Below, piece by piece: positions 33,218-42,116 of a DNA stretch of 44,376 bases (within the stretch, counting starts at the first letter, position 1; each line of letters opens with the position of its first letter). The stretch covers positions 1-44,376 of the forward strand of contig CAIZGR010000260.1 in assembly GCA_903932535.1 (NCBI GenBank), given 5' to 3'. Made by a program: the position numbers and the translations under genes. The stretch comes from an uncultured Hyphomicrobiales bacterium (GTDB lineage Bacteria; Pseudomonadota; Alphaproteobacteria; Rhizobiales; Beijerinckiaceae). The notes under the pieces are model-generated. The model had not been told where the DNA came from, made no database searches, and was given only the letters and a program-made list of their open reading frames with translations.

Positions 33218-33627
33218 CCGTCCCGCTCGACGAGGCGCAGGTCGGCGACATCGTCATCGAGAAAGCCTTCCCCGCCATCACCCGCGCAAAACTCGCCCTC
33301 TATGCCGGCGCGTCCGGCGACGACAACCCGATCCACCTCGACAGCGATTTCGCCAAGGCAGCCGGGTTTCCCGACGTGTTCTCGCACGGCATGCTGGTCA
33401 TGGGCCTCCTCGGCCAGGCGCTGACCGACGCCGTCTCGCCCGAACGGCTGCGCGCCTTCTCCACCCGCTTCGTCGCCATCACCCAGCTCGGCGCGGCGAT
33501 CCGCTGCGAAGGCGCGCTGGCCGAGGTGTTCGAGGCCGAAGGCGAGCGCCGCGGTCGTATCGCGCTGACCGCGCGGGACGAGGCCGGCGACCTCAAGCTC
33601 GCGGGCGAAGCGATCGTCGCGCTCTGA
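33214..33627 (+). CDS. MaoC-family (R)-enoyl-CoA hydratase, catalytic subunit
   Basis: 137 aa. The hydratase-2 motif YAGASGDDNPIHLDSDFAK (Asp and His catalytic) is intact, preceded by ITRAKLAL and followed by GFPDVFSHGMLVMGLLGQAL. This is the HadB/PhaJ-type subunit. It forms a hetero-oligomeric 2-enoyl-CoA hydratase/3-hydroxyacyl dehydratase with the preceding gene. With the acyl-CoA dehydrogenase opposite it could work in a beta-oxidation-like route on an unusual substrate. Translationally coupled to 32759-33217. Confidence 0.9.
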   Translation: MTVPLDEAQVGDIVIEKAFPAITRAKLALYAGASGDDNPIHLDSDFAKAAGFPDVFSHGMLVMGLLGQALTDAVSPERLRAFSTRFVAITQLGAAIRCEGALAEVFEAEGERRGRIALTARDEAGDLKLAGEAIVAL

Positions 33628-33651
33628 ATCGTCGCGGCGGCTTCGAGCCGA

Positions 33652-35106
33652 TCACTCGGCCGGGGCGCGCCGGGCGGCGAATTTCACCTTCGGCACCAGC
33701 GCGGCGGTCGCGGCGACCAGGAGGCCCACGACGAACATCGAGACGAAGGTGACGCGCAGCGATCCGTCGAGCGCGCTCTTCAGCACGTCGTTCGCCGCCG
33801 CGGCGCCGTCGAGCAGCTTCCGGAGCTGGTCGGGGCCGACCGCGCCCAGCCCCGTGTGCATCAGGCCGAAATTGAGGACGGCGCCGAAGACGGTCGCGCC
33901 GAACGCGCTGCCGAGCGTGCGGGCGAAGAGATAGGCGGCCGTCACGCTGCCGCGTTCGGACCAGTCGACGATCTCCTGGATCAGGACGATCGAGGCGCTG
34001 CTCGAAAGCCCCATGCCGAAGCCGACGATCGCCGAGCCGATCCCGGCCACGATCGGCGGGGTGTCCGCCCGGAGGAAGACGAACGCGAGCGCGCCGAGCG
34101 GGATCAGCGCCGCGCCCGCCCGCAGGACGTTGCGCAGACCGAAGCGGCGCCAGAGGCGGGGCGACAGGGTCGCGCCGGTCGGCCAGCCCAGCACCATCGC
34201 GGAGAGCGCGAAGCCCGCCATCAACGGCGGCCGGCCCATGACGCCCTGCACGAACACCGGCAGGAACGTGGTCAGCCCGATCATCACCATGCCGGCGAAC
34301 AGCGAGGAGGCGTTGACCGCGGCGATCGATCGGCGGCCCCAGAGATCGAGCGCGATCATCGGCTCGGGCGACCGGCGCTCCTGGACGACGAAGGCCGCGA
34401 CGGCGGCGACGGCGATGGCGCTGAGGATGCCGATCTCGCCCCAGCCAGCGGTCGAGAAGGCGGTCATGTCGGCCATCACCGCGGCGATGGCGATGGTGAA
34501 GACGCCGGCGCTCAGGTGGTCGATCGTGCCCAGCGCCTCCGACTTCTTTTCGTGGAGGTAGAACCAGAAGCCGGCGGACGCGGCAATGCCGATCGGCACG
34601 TTCATCCAGAAGATCCACGCCCACGACCAGCGCTGGATGATGATCGAGCCGGCCAGCGGCCCGAGCACGGCCGAGAGCGCCCAGACGCTCGCGAGCCAGC
34701 CCTGAATTTTGCCGCGCTCGTGCACCGAATAGAGGTCGCCGACGATCGTCATCGCCACCGGCTGCACCGCGCCCGCGCCGATCCCCTGCGCGAGGCGGAA
34801 GGCGATCAGCGACGGCATCGACCAGGCGAAACCGCAAAGGATCGAGCCGCCGAGGAAAATCGCGATCCCCGACAGCATGACCACCTTGCGGCCCCTGAGA
34901 TCGGAGAGCTTGCCGAACACGACGGTCGTCGCCGTCTGGGTGAGCAGGAAGGCGGCGAACACCCAGCTGTAGAGCGCGAGCCCGCCGAGCTGCGCCGCGA
35001 TCTGCGGCATGGCGGTCGAGACGATGGTCGCCTCGATGGCGATCATGAAATTCGCAGCCATCACGGCAGCGAGGACGAGCGGGCGGTGCGTCGTGAGGGC
35101 GGACAT
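33652..35106 (-). CDS. MFS multidrug efflux transporter (DHA2-type)
   Basis: 484 aa with 14 apparent transmembrane helices. MSALTTHRPLVLAAVMAANF and IEATIVSTAMPQIAAQLGG are the DHA2 helix-1 signature (xxDxTIVNVALP type, with Glu). Motif A is GKLSDLRGRKVVMLSG; RLAQGIGAGAVQPVAM is motif B; GPLAGSIIIQRWSWAWIFWM is motif C of drug antiporters. A proton-driven exporter, substrate unknown. It stands alone; it diverges from the Mop/ModD region. The converging MaoC gene ends 24 bp away. Confidence 0.92.
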   Translation of the reverse strand: MSALTTHRPLVLAAVMAANFMIAIEATIVSTAMPQIAAQLGGLALYSWVFAAFLLTQTATTVVFGKLSDLRGRKVVMLSGIAIFLGGSILCGFAWSMPSLIAFRLAQGIGAGAVQPVAMTIVGDLYSVHERGKIQGWLASVWALSAVLGPLAGSIIIQRWSWAWIFWMNVPIGIAASAGFWFYLHEKKSEALGTIDHLSAGVFTIAIAAVMADMTAFSTAGWGEIGILSAIAVAAVAAFVVQERRSPEPMIALDLWGRRSIAAVNASSLFAGMVMIGLTTFLPVFVQGVMGRPPLMAGFALSAMVLGWPTGATLSPRLWRRFGLRNVLRAGAALIPLGALAFVFLRADTPPIVAGIGSAIVGFGMGLSSSASIVLIQEIVDWSERGSVTAAYLFARTLGSAFGATVFGAVLNFGLMHTGLGAVGPDQLRKLLDGAAAANDVLKSALDGSLRVTFVSMFVVGLLVAATAALVPKVKFAARRAPAE

Positions 35107-35456
35107 CGCGCCTCGATACGGGAACGGCCCCCCGGCCGCCAGTCACGTTGACGGGAGCAGGCGGTTCGACCCTCTACGGGCATCCCGGGGCGCGCTGACG
35201 GAGCCGGCGCCGGGACCCGGGTTCTGGCACAGCGGGACGACCTCGCCGGTGGCGGCTTTCTTGTCGGGTTCCCGACAATTCGCCGTGCCCAAACGCGGAC
35301 AAATTCGGCCCCGCAAGACAGCGCCGGGACGGCGGCGCGCCTCCGGGACGCGAGTCCCGGGAACGTCGGCAAGCCAGGTCGTCCACGAAAGAAAGGGCGG
35401 GTCCCCGTCACGCGGCAAGTGGCGCGAACCTTGCGAAGTCACAACGGGGCTCATCG
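35107..35456. other. 350-bp region between the efflux pump and the Mop remnant
   Basis: No gene with start and ribosome site on either strand. It includes the palindrome at 35261-35278, and should contain the efflux-pump promoter. Minus-strand frames here (for example CREPDKKAATGEVVPLCQN) match nothing I recognise. Confidence 0.5.
35261..35278. promoter_or_regulatory. Perfect inverted repeat ttgtcggg-tt-cccgacaa
   Basis: An 8-bp arm, 2-bp centre palindrome, 155 bp before the efflux-pump start (minus strand). Its symmetry and position suit a repressor operator; it could also be a hairpin. No regulator gene lies next to it, so the assignment is inference. Confidence 0.4.
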
Positions 35457-35668
35457 ACGAAGCGCTCCGCCCGCAACGTTCTCCCCGGCAAAATGGTCGC
35501 GATCGCCTAGGGCGCGGCCACCGAGCATGGCGGGATCGATGTCGGCGCAGAAGCGATGGTGCGGCCGAGATTACAAACGAGGCGGTCGACGCGCTCGCGC
35601 TCGAAGTCGGCAAGCCCGCGTATGCGGTGATTCGGGCGTCCGGCGTCAAGATCGTGATCGACGTCTGA
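35457..35668 (+). pseudogene. Molybdate/tungstate-binding Mop (TOBE) protein, decayed
   Basis: Frame 35457 reads T(ACG)KRSARNVLPGKMVAIA, TAG (35508-35510), GAATEHGGIDVGAEAMV; then after a frame change at about 35560 AEITNEAVDALALEVGKPAY and AVIRASGVKIVIDV, TGA (35666-35668). This is the whole 70-residue Mop domain (usual form MKxSARNxLxGxVVxVxxGATxAHVxIDxG..xITASITNEAVDxLxLxVGxxAYAVIKASDVMIxxD). Three lesions are visible: ACG where the start should be, an amber codon at position 18 and a frameshift. ModD follows 15 bp later, the expected partner. Confidence 0.8.
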
Positions 35669-35683
35669 AGGAGATTGAGAGTC

Positions 35684-36628
35684 ATGTCCATGTCGCAAGC
35701 CCACGCATCCCACGCGTTCGAGCGCCTCGACGATTTGGCCGAGCCGCTGCTTCTGGAGGATGCGGCAGGCGGCGATCTGACGACCGAGGCGCTCGGGCTT
35801 CACGGCCGGCGCGGTCATGTCGTGTTTTATGCGCGCGGCCCCATGACGGTCGCCGGAACCGAGCTTGCCGCCGCGATGTTCACGCGGCGCGGAGTCCCGG
35901 TCGTGCTGCACCGGCGATCGGGCGAGACGGTCAAGGCCGGCGCCCAGTTGCTCGCCGGCCCCGGCGACGCGGCCGATCTGCATCTGGTGTTCAAGGCGGC
36001 GCAGACGATGGTCGAAACCCTGTCGGGGATGGCCACGGCGGCGCGGGCGATGGTCGAGGCGGTCGAAGCGGTCAACCCGAACGTCCGCGTCGCCTGCACC
36101 CGCAAGGCGTTTCCCGGCGGGCGACGGCTCTCGCATGTCGCGGTCACGGCGGGCGGAGCGATCCTTCATCGCGCGGGCCTCTCCGAGACGATTCTCATCT
36201 TCGCCGAGCACCGCGCCTTCCTGCACGACAAGCCGCTCTCCATGGTCATGGACAGGCTGCGCCTCGTCGCCCCCGAGAAGAAGATCGCGATCGAAGTCGA
36301 CGACATCGCAGAGGCGCGCGAGGCGATCGACGCCGGTTTCGACATCCTCCAGTTGGAAAGGTTCAGCGTCGCAGCGGTCGGCGAGGTTGCGGCGCTCGCG
36401 CGCGCCCTCGCCATCCCGCCGCTGATCGCGGCGGCAGGGGGGGTCACGGTCGCCAACGCCGCCGACTACGTGCGCGCCGGCGCCGGCATGATCGTCACGA
36501 GCGCCCCTTTCGGGGCGCCGCCCGCGGACGTCAACGTCAGCATCGCGGAAGTGAAATTGAACTGGGCGACGCCGCTGGCGACTGCGATTCTCGGCGACTC
36601 CCTCCTCCCCCTGGTCCCATCCTCGTGA
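35684..36628 (+). CDS. modD: ModD protein (nicotinate-nucleotide-pyrophosphorylase-like)
   Basis: 314 aa from ATG 35684; aaggag at 35668-35673. It is a member of the quinolinate phosphoribosyltransferase fold encoded in molybdate (mod) loci: LLEDAAGGDLTTEALGL, FKAAQTMVETLSGMATAARA, ACTRKAFPGGRRLSHVAVTA, HRAGLSETILIFAEHRAF and IAAAGGVTVANAADYVRAGA. The true biochemical role of ModD is not settled. About 25 residues beyond the usual end (ATPLATAILGDSLLPLVPSS) are present. The ABC permease/ATPase genes modABC are not in the window. Confidence 0.88.
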   Translation: MSMSQAHASHAFERLDDLAEPLLLEDAAGGDLTTEALGLHGRRGHVVFYARGPMTVAGTELAAAMFTRRGVPVVLHRRSGETVKAGAQLLAGPGDAADLHLVFKAAQTMVETLSGMATAARAMVEAVEAVNPNVRVACTRKAFPGGRRLSHVAVTAGGAILHRAGLSETILIFAEHRAFLHDKPLSMVMDRLRLVAPEKKIAIEVDDIAEAREAIDAGFDILQLERFSVAAVGEVAALARALAIPPLIAAAGGVTVANAADYVRAGAGMIVTSAPFGAPPADVNVSIAEVKLNWATPLATAILGDSLLPLVPSS

Positions 36629-37379
36629 AGCGTCCGTCCGCCGGCCCACGGCCGGCGCGAGGGAGGGGCGGCGGCGCAAGAACGAGAGGGGCGTCCGACA
36701 GCGATTCCGGCGCGCGGATAGGTCCTTTCCGGGCCGGCCAGTGTATTCCGGCGCGCGGAGCCGCCCCCGAGCGGAGCCGGCGGCGTCGGCGTCTTGGCGG
36801 CGACGCAGGGCTCGGCAGGACGATCGGCTCGGCGCGCGCTCCATAGCGCGCCGCAAGACGGGCGTCCCGAAGGACGCCCTGTGGAGGCCGCCGCGCTCGG
36901 AAACCGCGGCTGCAGGGTCCCGGGCGCACTGACAAGCACGTCGAACAGCACGCCGCAGCCGCCGCGCGAATCGGTCCCTTCGACATCGTCCGAAGGCGCG
37001 TAAACAACGCGGCAGGCGCCAACGAATTGTGCAACGCGACATTTCGAGGCAGAATCGCGAAAGACTGCGGAAGACGACCGATCTGAGAAACGGGAACTTC
37101 CGCTCCGGGCCGGCTCCCAGCCTTCGCCGCCAGCCCTCTACCTCCGATCTCCAGCCCATTCCAGCCCTTCGGCCGGCGCCCGCTCCAGCGCAGCGAGCGC
37201 CCATGTCGCGCAATCGCTGCGTCGTGGAGGGATCCCTCGCCGCGTCACGCGAGCGTCCAAGGCCGCGGCGGCGGCGTCAGGAAGCCTTCGTCGTCGTCGA
37301 GCCGGCGCGCGAGGGAACGCCCAGGCCCATGAATTTGCGCCCGCGAGAACAATTCGACGGGAGCCCGTCGCGGCGCGCT
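36629..37379. other. 751-bp region between modD and rnd without a supported gene
   Basis: Contains the palindromic repeat at 36829-36895. The other sequence has long open frames on both strands only because of the extreme GC content; none has a proper start, ribosome site or recognisable domain. It lies downstream of both modD (plus) and rnd (minus), so it is a convergent-terminator region. Confidence 0.5.
36829..36895. repeat. Interspersed palindromic repeat (REP-like), copy 5, partial
   Basis: gcgcgccgcaagacgggcg, then gggcgtcccgaaggacgccc (a hairpin with an 8-bp stem and cgaa loop) and tgtggaggccgcc. It is very close to the middle module of 25873-25963 (cgcacgacgggcgtccttcc). No T tract follows, so it is a repeat rather than a canonical intrinsic terminator. 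Confidence 0.5.
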
Positions 37380-38558
37380 TCACGCCGGCGCCGGCGGCCC
37401 CTCGGCCTCGCGCCATTCGAGCGTGACCACCTTGCCGTTCTCGACCGTCAGCGCCAGCCGGCCGTGCTTCAGCTCGAGGGCGCGCTCGCCGAAGAGCTTC
37501 CGCCGCCAACCCACGAGCGCCCCCACCTCCGCCTTGTCGTTGCCGGCGATCGCCTCGAGGTCGTCGACGGTGGCGATCAGCTTGGCGGCCACGCCGCTCT
37601 CCTCGCTCACCTGCCGGAGCAGGACCTTGAGGAGCTCGACCGTCGCCGCGCCATTGGCGCCGTTGCGCCGCTCGCGTTCGATCTTGGGCAGCGTCTTCGG
37701 GTCGCGGGCGAGGCCGCGCTCGATCGCCTGAAGGATTTCGCCGCCGGCGCGCGAGCGCTCCATGCCGCGGGGGAACGCGCGAAGGTTGGCGAGCGCCTCG
37801 ACGTTGCGCGGCGCGGCGAGCGCGAGCTCGATCAGCACGTCGTCCTTGAGCACCCGCGAGCGGGGCACGTCGCGCGCCTGCGCCTCGCTTTCGCGCCAAG
37901 CGGCGATCTCCATCAGGACGGCGAGGTCGCGCGGCTTGCGGGCGCGGCTCCGGAAGCGCTCCCAGGCCCGCTCGGGGTGCTGCTCGTAGATCTCGGAGGC
38001 CGTGAGCGCCGACATCTCGTCTTCGAGCCAGGACTGGCGGCCGGTCGCCGCGAGGCGTTTCAAAAGCGCCCGGTACACGTCCCGCAAGTGGGTGACGTCG
38101 CCGATCGCGTATTCGATCTGCGCCGCGGCCAGCGGCCGGCGCGCCCAGTCGGTGAAGCGCGACGACTTGTCGACCGTCACATGGCAGACCGAGTGGACGA
38201 GCTCGCTGTACGACACCTGATCGCCGTACCCGCACACCATCGCCGCGACCTGAGTGTCGAACAGCGGCGCCGGCAGGACGCCGGAGAGCTTCCAGAAGAT
38301 TTCCAGGTCCTGGCGGGCGGCGTGGAAGACCTTGACGACGGCCTCGTCGGCCATCAGCCCGAGCAGCGGTTGCAGGTCGAGGCCTTCGGCGAGGGCGTCG
38401 ATGGCGAGCGCCTCCTCGTCGGTGGCGAGCTGAACGACGCATAATATCGGCCAGAACGTCGTCTCGCGGAGGAATTCGGTATCGACCGTTACGAAGGGGT
38501 GGCGGGCCATCCGAAGGCAGGCCGCCTGGAGTTCTTCCGTCGTCGTGATCAGCGACAC
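37380..38558 (-). CDS. rnd: Ribonuclease D
   Basis: 392 aa. DEDDy exonuclease motifs: [16 protein letters not shown] (Asp/Glu), [15 protein letters not shown] (Asp) and [13 protein letters not shown] (Tyr/Asp). The HRDC domain follows ([20 protein letters not shown] and a second helical module). RNase D trims 3' ends of tRNA precursors and other stable RNAs. Length fits the alphaproteobacterial form. The alpha/beta hydrolase gene is 10 bp upstream on the same strand, making an operon. Confidence 0.95.
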   Translation of the reverse strand: MSLITTTEELQAACLRMARHPFVTVDTEFLRETTFWPILCVVQLATDEEALAIDALAEGLDLQPLLGLMADEAVVKVFHAARQDLEIFWKLSGVLPAPLFDTQVAAMVCGYGDQVSYSELVHSVCHVTVDKSSRFTDWARRPLAAAQIEYAIGDVTHLRDVYRALLKRLAATGRQSWLEDEMSALTASEIYEQHPERAWERFRSRARKPRDLAVLMEIAAWRESEAQARDVPRSRVLKDDVLIELALAAPRNVEALANLRAFPRGMERSRAGGEILQAIERGLARDPKTLPKIERERRNGANGAATVELLKVLLRQVSEESGVAAKLIATVDDLEAIAGNDKAEVGALVGWRRKLFGERALELKHGRLALTVENGKVVTLEWREAEGPPAPA

Positions 38559-38567
38559 GCTTTGCGC

Positions 38568-39290
38568 CTATTCGTTTTCGTTTTCGGTGGCTTCTCGCGC
38601 CGGAACGGGTTTGGAACGCTCCTTGCGGATGGGCGGGGGCGCGTGTCTCGGCATGCCGAGCCGCTTGTCGAGATAGGCGCCGACGACGGTCTGAAGGTCG
38701 TCGATGCAATCCTCGAAAAAGTGGTTGGCCTCCGGGATCACCGCGTGCTCGATGACGATGCCCTTCTGGGTCTTCAGCTTTTCGATCAGCACGAGCACCT
38801 CCTTGAGCGGCGCGACGCGATCCTTGTCGCCATGGACGAACAGGCCGGAGGACGGGCACGGGGCGAGGAAGCTGAAATCGAAACGGTTGGCCGGCGGAGC
38901 GATGGAAATGAAGCCCTCGATCTCCGGGCGGCGCATCAGGAGCTGCATCCCGATCCAGGAGCCGAAGGAGACGCCCGCGATCCAGCAGGCGCGCGCCTCC
39001 GGGCTGATCGACTGCGCCCAGTCGAGGGCGGAGGCGGCGTCGGAGAGCTCGCCCTGGCCGTGGTCGAACGCGCCCTGGGACCGTCCCACGCCGCGGAAGT
39101 TGAAGCGCAGGACCGAAAAGCCGCGGTCGGCGAAGTTGTAATAGGTATTGTAGACGATCTGGTTGTTCATCGTCCCGCCGAACTGCGGATGCGGATGGAG
39201 CACGACCGCGATCGGCGCGCCCCGCTGCTTGGCGGGATGAAAACGGCCTTCCAGCCGACCGGCGGGACCGTTGAAGAAGACCTCGGGCAT
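38568..39290 (-). CDS. Alpha/beta hydrolase of the YtnM/CocE-like lipid group
   Basis: 240 aa. HPHPQFGGTMNNQIVYNTYY is the oxyanion-hole segment, RFNFRGVGRSQGAFDHGQGE, nucleophile elbow AGVSFGSWIG (Ser) and the late PEANHFFEDCIDDL (His) complete the triad; the acid is in VHGDKDRVAP. This is the group usually annotated alpha/beta superfamily hydrolase, widely conserved next to rnd in Hyphomicrobiales. The C-terminal tail (RKERSKPVPAREATENENE) is charged and disordered. Co-transcribed with rnd (10 bp). Confidence 0.87.
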   Translation of the reverse strand: MPEVFFNGPAGRLEGRFHPAKQRGAPIAVVLHPHPQFGGTMNNQIVYNTYYNFADRGFSVLRFNFRGVGRSQGAFDHGQGELSDAASALDWAQSISPEARACWIAGVSFGSWIGMQLLMRRPEIEGFISIAPPANRFDFSFLAPCPSSGLFVHGDKDRVAPLKEVLVLIEKLKTQKGIVIEHAVIPEANHFFEDCIDDLQTVVGAYLDKRLGMPRHAPPPIRKERSKPVPAREATENENE

Positions 39291-39525
39291 GAATACTCCA
39301 AAGACCTTTCGGCCGACTTCGACCGGAGGCGGCGCCTGCGTCCGACGACGGACGGAGCGGCTTGCGACGCCGGCTCGGCGCGCGTATGTCTCGGCTCGGT
39401 CGACGGGAGGCTCGCCTCGGAGGCAGCCTCATAGCACGCAATATGATAGAGATTGCAAGCAAAAACCGCGCGGAGGCGCGGCGGACGCCCGTGAGCGCGT
39501 ACAATCGTTCCGGTCGGAGGCGCGA

Positions 39526-40707
39526 ATGGCCGCCGCGAGGCCGATGACCAGGACCTATCTCGATTACAACGCCACGTCGCCGATTCGGCCCGAGGCGCGC
39601 GCGGCCGTGATCGTGGCCATGGACGCGACCGGCAATCCTTCGTCCGTTCATGCGGAGGGACGGTACGCTCGGCGGACGGTCGAGGACGCAAGAGCCGAAG
39701 TCGCCCGGCTCGCCGGCGTTCCGGCGCGTTGTGTGACGTTCGTCTCCGGTGGGACGGAGGCCGTCAACGCCGCCCTCGATCCCCGTTTCGGCCTCGGGCA
39801 GCGGGAGCCTCCGCTCGACCGGCTGATCCTTTCGGCCGGCGAGCACGCCTGCGCTCTCCAGGGGCGCCGGTTTCCCGCTTCGGCGGTCGAGATCGCGCCG
39901 CTTCGCGGCGACGGCCGGGTCGATCTCGACTGGCTCTCCGAGGCCTGCCGGCGGCCCGGCCGGCCGCTGCTGGCGCTGCAGGGCGCCAACAACGAGACCG
40001 GCGTGATCCAGCCGGTCGCGGAAGCCTCCGCGATCGTCCATGCGGCCGGCGGCTTCGTCTTCTGCGACGCCGTCCAGATGCCCGGCCGCGCCGTCTTCAG
40101 CCTCGGAGCGCTCGGCGCCGACGCGCTGGCGCTGTCGGCGCATAAGTTGGGCGGGCCGAAGGGGTCGGGCGCGCTCGTCGCCGCGCGCCCAGGCCTGAGC
40201 CTCGGGGAGCCGCTGATCCGGGGCGGAGGACAGGAGCGCGGCGCGCGCGCGGGCACGGAGAGCGTCGCGTCGATCGCGGGGTTCGGCGCCGCGGCGCGAA
40301 TCGCCGCGGCCGGCGCGGTCGAGGAGGCGGCGCGTCTCGGGGCGCTGCGCGATCGGCTCGCCGAATGCGTTCGCGACGCCGCGCCCGACGCCGTCGTGTT
40401 CGGGGCCGAAGCGCCTCGGCTGCCCAACACACTCTGCTTCGCGGTTCCGGAGGTCGAAGCGGCGACCCTGATGATCGCGCTCGATCTCGCAGGCGTCGCG
40501 GTCAGCTCGGGCTCGGCCTGCACGTCGGGCAAGGTGACGCCGTCGCACGTCCTGGCGGCGATGGGGGTCGAACCCGTCCTGGCGCGGGGCGCGATCCGTG
40601 TCAGCCTCGGATGGGCTTCGGCGGAACGCGACGTCGAGCGCTTCGCGGAGGCCTTTTCGGCGGCGATCGGGCGCATGCGCGCAAGGCGGACGCGCGCGGC
40701 GGTCTGA
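39526..40707 (+). CDS. Cysteine desulfurase (IscS/NifS type)
   Basis: 393 aa from ATG 39526, preceded by ggagg with 5-bp spacing; ATG 39544 (MTRTYLDYNATS) is an alternative with no own site. It is a PLP enzyme: LDYNATSPIRPEA, VSGGTEAVNAAL, and Lys207 in LSAHKLGGPKGSGAL. The catalytic Cys332 is in SSGSACTSGKVTPSHVL, and the RVSLGWASAERDVERF end is typical. It takes sulfur from cysteine for Fe-S clusters and thio-cofactors. There is no iscU or sufE adjacent. It diverges from the alpha/beta hydrolase, 235 bp upstream. Confidence 0.93.
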   Translation: MAAARPMTRTYLDYNATSPIRPEARAAVIVAMDATGNPSSVHAEGRYARRTVEDARAEVARLAGVPARCVTFVSGGTEAVNAALDPRFGLGQREPPLDRLILSAGEHACALQGRRFPASAVEIAPLRGDGRVDLDWLSEACRRPGRPLLALQGANNETGVIQPVAEASAIVHAAGGFVFCDAVQMPGRAVFSLGALGADALALSAHKLGGPKGSGALVAARPGLSLGEPLIRGGGQERGARAGTESVASIAGFGAAARIAAAGAVEEAARLGALRDRLAECVRDAAPDAVVFGAEAPRLPNTLCFAVPEVEAATLMIALDLAGVAVSSGSACTSGKVTPSHVLAAMGVEPVLARGAIRVSLGWASAERDVERFAEAFSAAIGRMRARRTRAAV

Positions 40708-40803
40708 CCGTTCGGGCGCGCGCGAAACCTTGCGTCCCGCCGGCGCAGGGTGTACACGGCCGGTTCGCTTCCCAAACATCTGGTTTTTCCTGAAGGAGTC
40801 GCC

Positions 40804-41199
40804 ATGGCTCGCGTCACAGTCGAAGATTGCATCGAAAAGATCGACAATCGCTTCGATCTCGTCCTTTTGGCCAGCCATCGCGCCCGCGCCATTTCGTCCG
40901 GCGCGCCGATCAACGTCGCGCGGGACAACGACAAGAACCCGGTCGTCGCCCTGCGCGAAATCGGCGACGGGAAACTGTCGGCGGGCGATCTTCGCGAGGA
41001 TCTCATCCATGCGCTCCAGAAGCATGTCGAGGTCGACGAGCCCGAGGCCGAGGCTGCGCCGCTGATGGTCAATCCCAACGCCCAGTCGCAGATCGAGATC
41101 GGCGCGGAGCCGCAATTCGACCGCATGACCGAGGAGGACCTGCTGCGCGGACTCGAGGGCCTCGCGCCGCCGCCGGAGCCGGAAGAAGAGGCCGAATAG
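40804..41199 (+). CDS. rpoZ: RNA polymerase omega subunit
   Basis: 131 aa from ATG 40804 ([20 protein letters not shown]). [37 protein letters not shown] and the acidic C-terminal tail match alphaproteobacterial RpoZ. The subunit assists beta' assembly and ppGpp binding. In most Hyphomicrobiales the next gene is the RelA/SpoT homologue; here a cold-shock protein follows after 238 bp, so the usual order is broken. Leader ctgaaggagtcgcc gives a strong ribosome site. Confidence 0.95.
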   Translation: MARVTVEDCIEKIDNRFDLVLLASHRARAISSGAPINVARDNDKNPVVALREIGDGKLSAGDLREDLIHALQKHVEVDEPEAEAAPLMVNPNAQSQIEIGAEPQFDRMTEEDLLRGLEGLAPPPEPEEEAE

Positions 41200-41437
41200 G
41201 CCGTTCCGCCGGGCGCGAACGCTCCAGCCGGTCCGAAGGGCGGCCGCTTTCGGCCCGCCTACAGCTCCGCTGAAGTTTCGCATGATGGCTGTATTCAGCG
41301 CGTTGCAATTTGCTATCCTTCCCTGAGAGATTCGTTCCGGTCGCGCGGCTGATTCGTTCGGCATGAGCGCGGTCGCGAGGCGCGGTCGGTTCGATAAGGC
41401 GGCGCAGAGCTGCTGACGCGTTGGCAGGGGGGCCGAA

Positions 41438-42019
41438 GTGGACGAGGACGTCATCAAGCCGCCGGCGGCGGCTTTCGACAATCAGGCGTGCGGCGAGACC
41501 GCCGCGACGGTCGTGGAAGTCGCCGGGCGGGTCAAGTGGTTCGACGCGGCCAAGGGGTACGGCTTCATCGTCCCCGACAGCGGCGAAGCCGATATTCTCA
41601 TTCACGTGACCGTCTTGCGGCGCGACGGCTTCACGGGCCTTCGGGAAGGCGCGCGGGTGGTCGCGGAGGCCCAGCGCCGTGAGCGTGGCCTTCAGGTGCT
41701 GAAGGTCATTTCCGTCGCGGAGCCGGAGGCGGGCTTCTCACCGCCTCCGCCAGCCCGGACGCGCGTTCAGGCGGAAGCGGCCGGCGGCTTCGAGATCGTG
41801 ATCGTGAAGTGGTTCAATCGCACGCGCGGCTTCGGCTTTCTCACGCGCGGCGAGGGCACCGAGGACATCTTCGTCCACATGGAGACGATGCGGCGTTACG
41901 GCTTCCTCGATCCCAAGCCCGGCGACAGCATGCTGGCCCGTTTCGGTCCCGGGCCGAAGGGGCTGATGGCGGCCGAGGTGCGTCCGCTAGACGGCTCGCG
42001 CGTTCTTGCGCCGCACTGA
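41438..42019 (+). CDS. Tandem cold-shock-domain protein
   Basis: 193 aa from GTG 41438 (aggggggcc site). Two CSDs are present: residues about 28-100, GRVKWFDAAKGYGFIV and DILIHVTVLRRDGF (RNP1 and RNP2), and about 118-180, VKWFNRTRGFGFLTRGEG and DIFVHMETMRRYGF. A linker of Pro/Ala/Arg separates them. Double-CSD proteins are a rhizobial theme and bind single-stranded nucleic acid. The next gene is a DUF192 protein (98 bp), a pairing that recurs in this order. Confidence 0.92.
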   Translation: MDEDVIKPPAAAFDNQACGETAATVVEVAGRVKWFDAAKGYGFIVPDSGEADILIHVTVLRRDGFTGLREGARVVAEAQRRERGLQVLKVISVAEPEAGFSPPPPARTRVQAEAAGGFEIVIVKWFNRTRGFGFLTRGEGTEDIFVHMETMRRYGFLDPKPGDSMLARFGPGPKGLMAAEVRPLDGSRVLAPH

Positions 42020-42116
42020 GCGAACGGGCGCCGATGCGGCTCGAGGGCCGCAGGCGCCCCTGAAATTCGATACGGCGGGTCGCGTGCTCGCTTCTTTTGG
42101 TCGGGGAGCGGACGCG

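Noticed and set aside
35143..35456. Minus-strand frame reading CREPDKKAATGEVVPLCQN
   Set aside because: No start, no ribosome site, no domain.
36829..36895. Rho-independent terminator of modD
   Set aside because: The hairpin lacks a T tract and is 200 bp beyond the gene; the sequence matches the dispersed repeat family better.
37138..41481. A minus-strand open frame of about 1447 codons over rnd, the hydrolase and cysteine desulfurase
   Set aside because: It is antisense or out of frame to several genes with clear catalytic motifs; Arg/Pro/Ala-rich translation is the expected shadow in 70% GC DNA.
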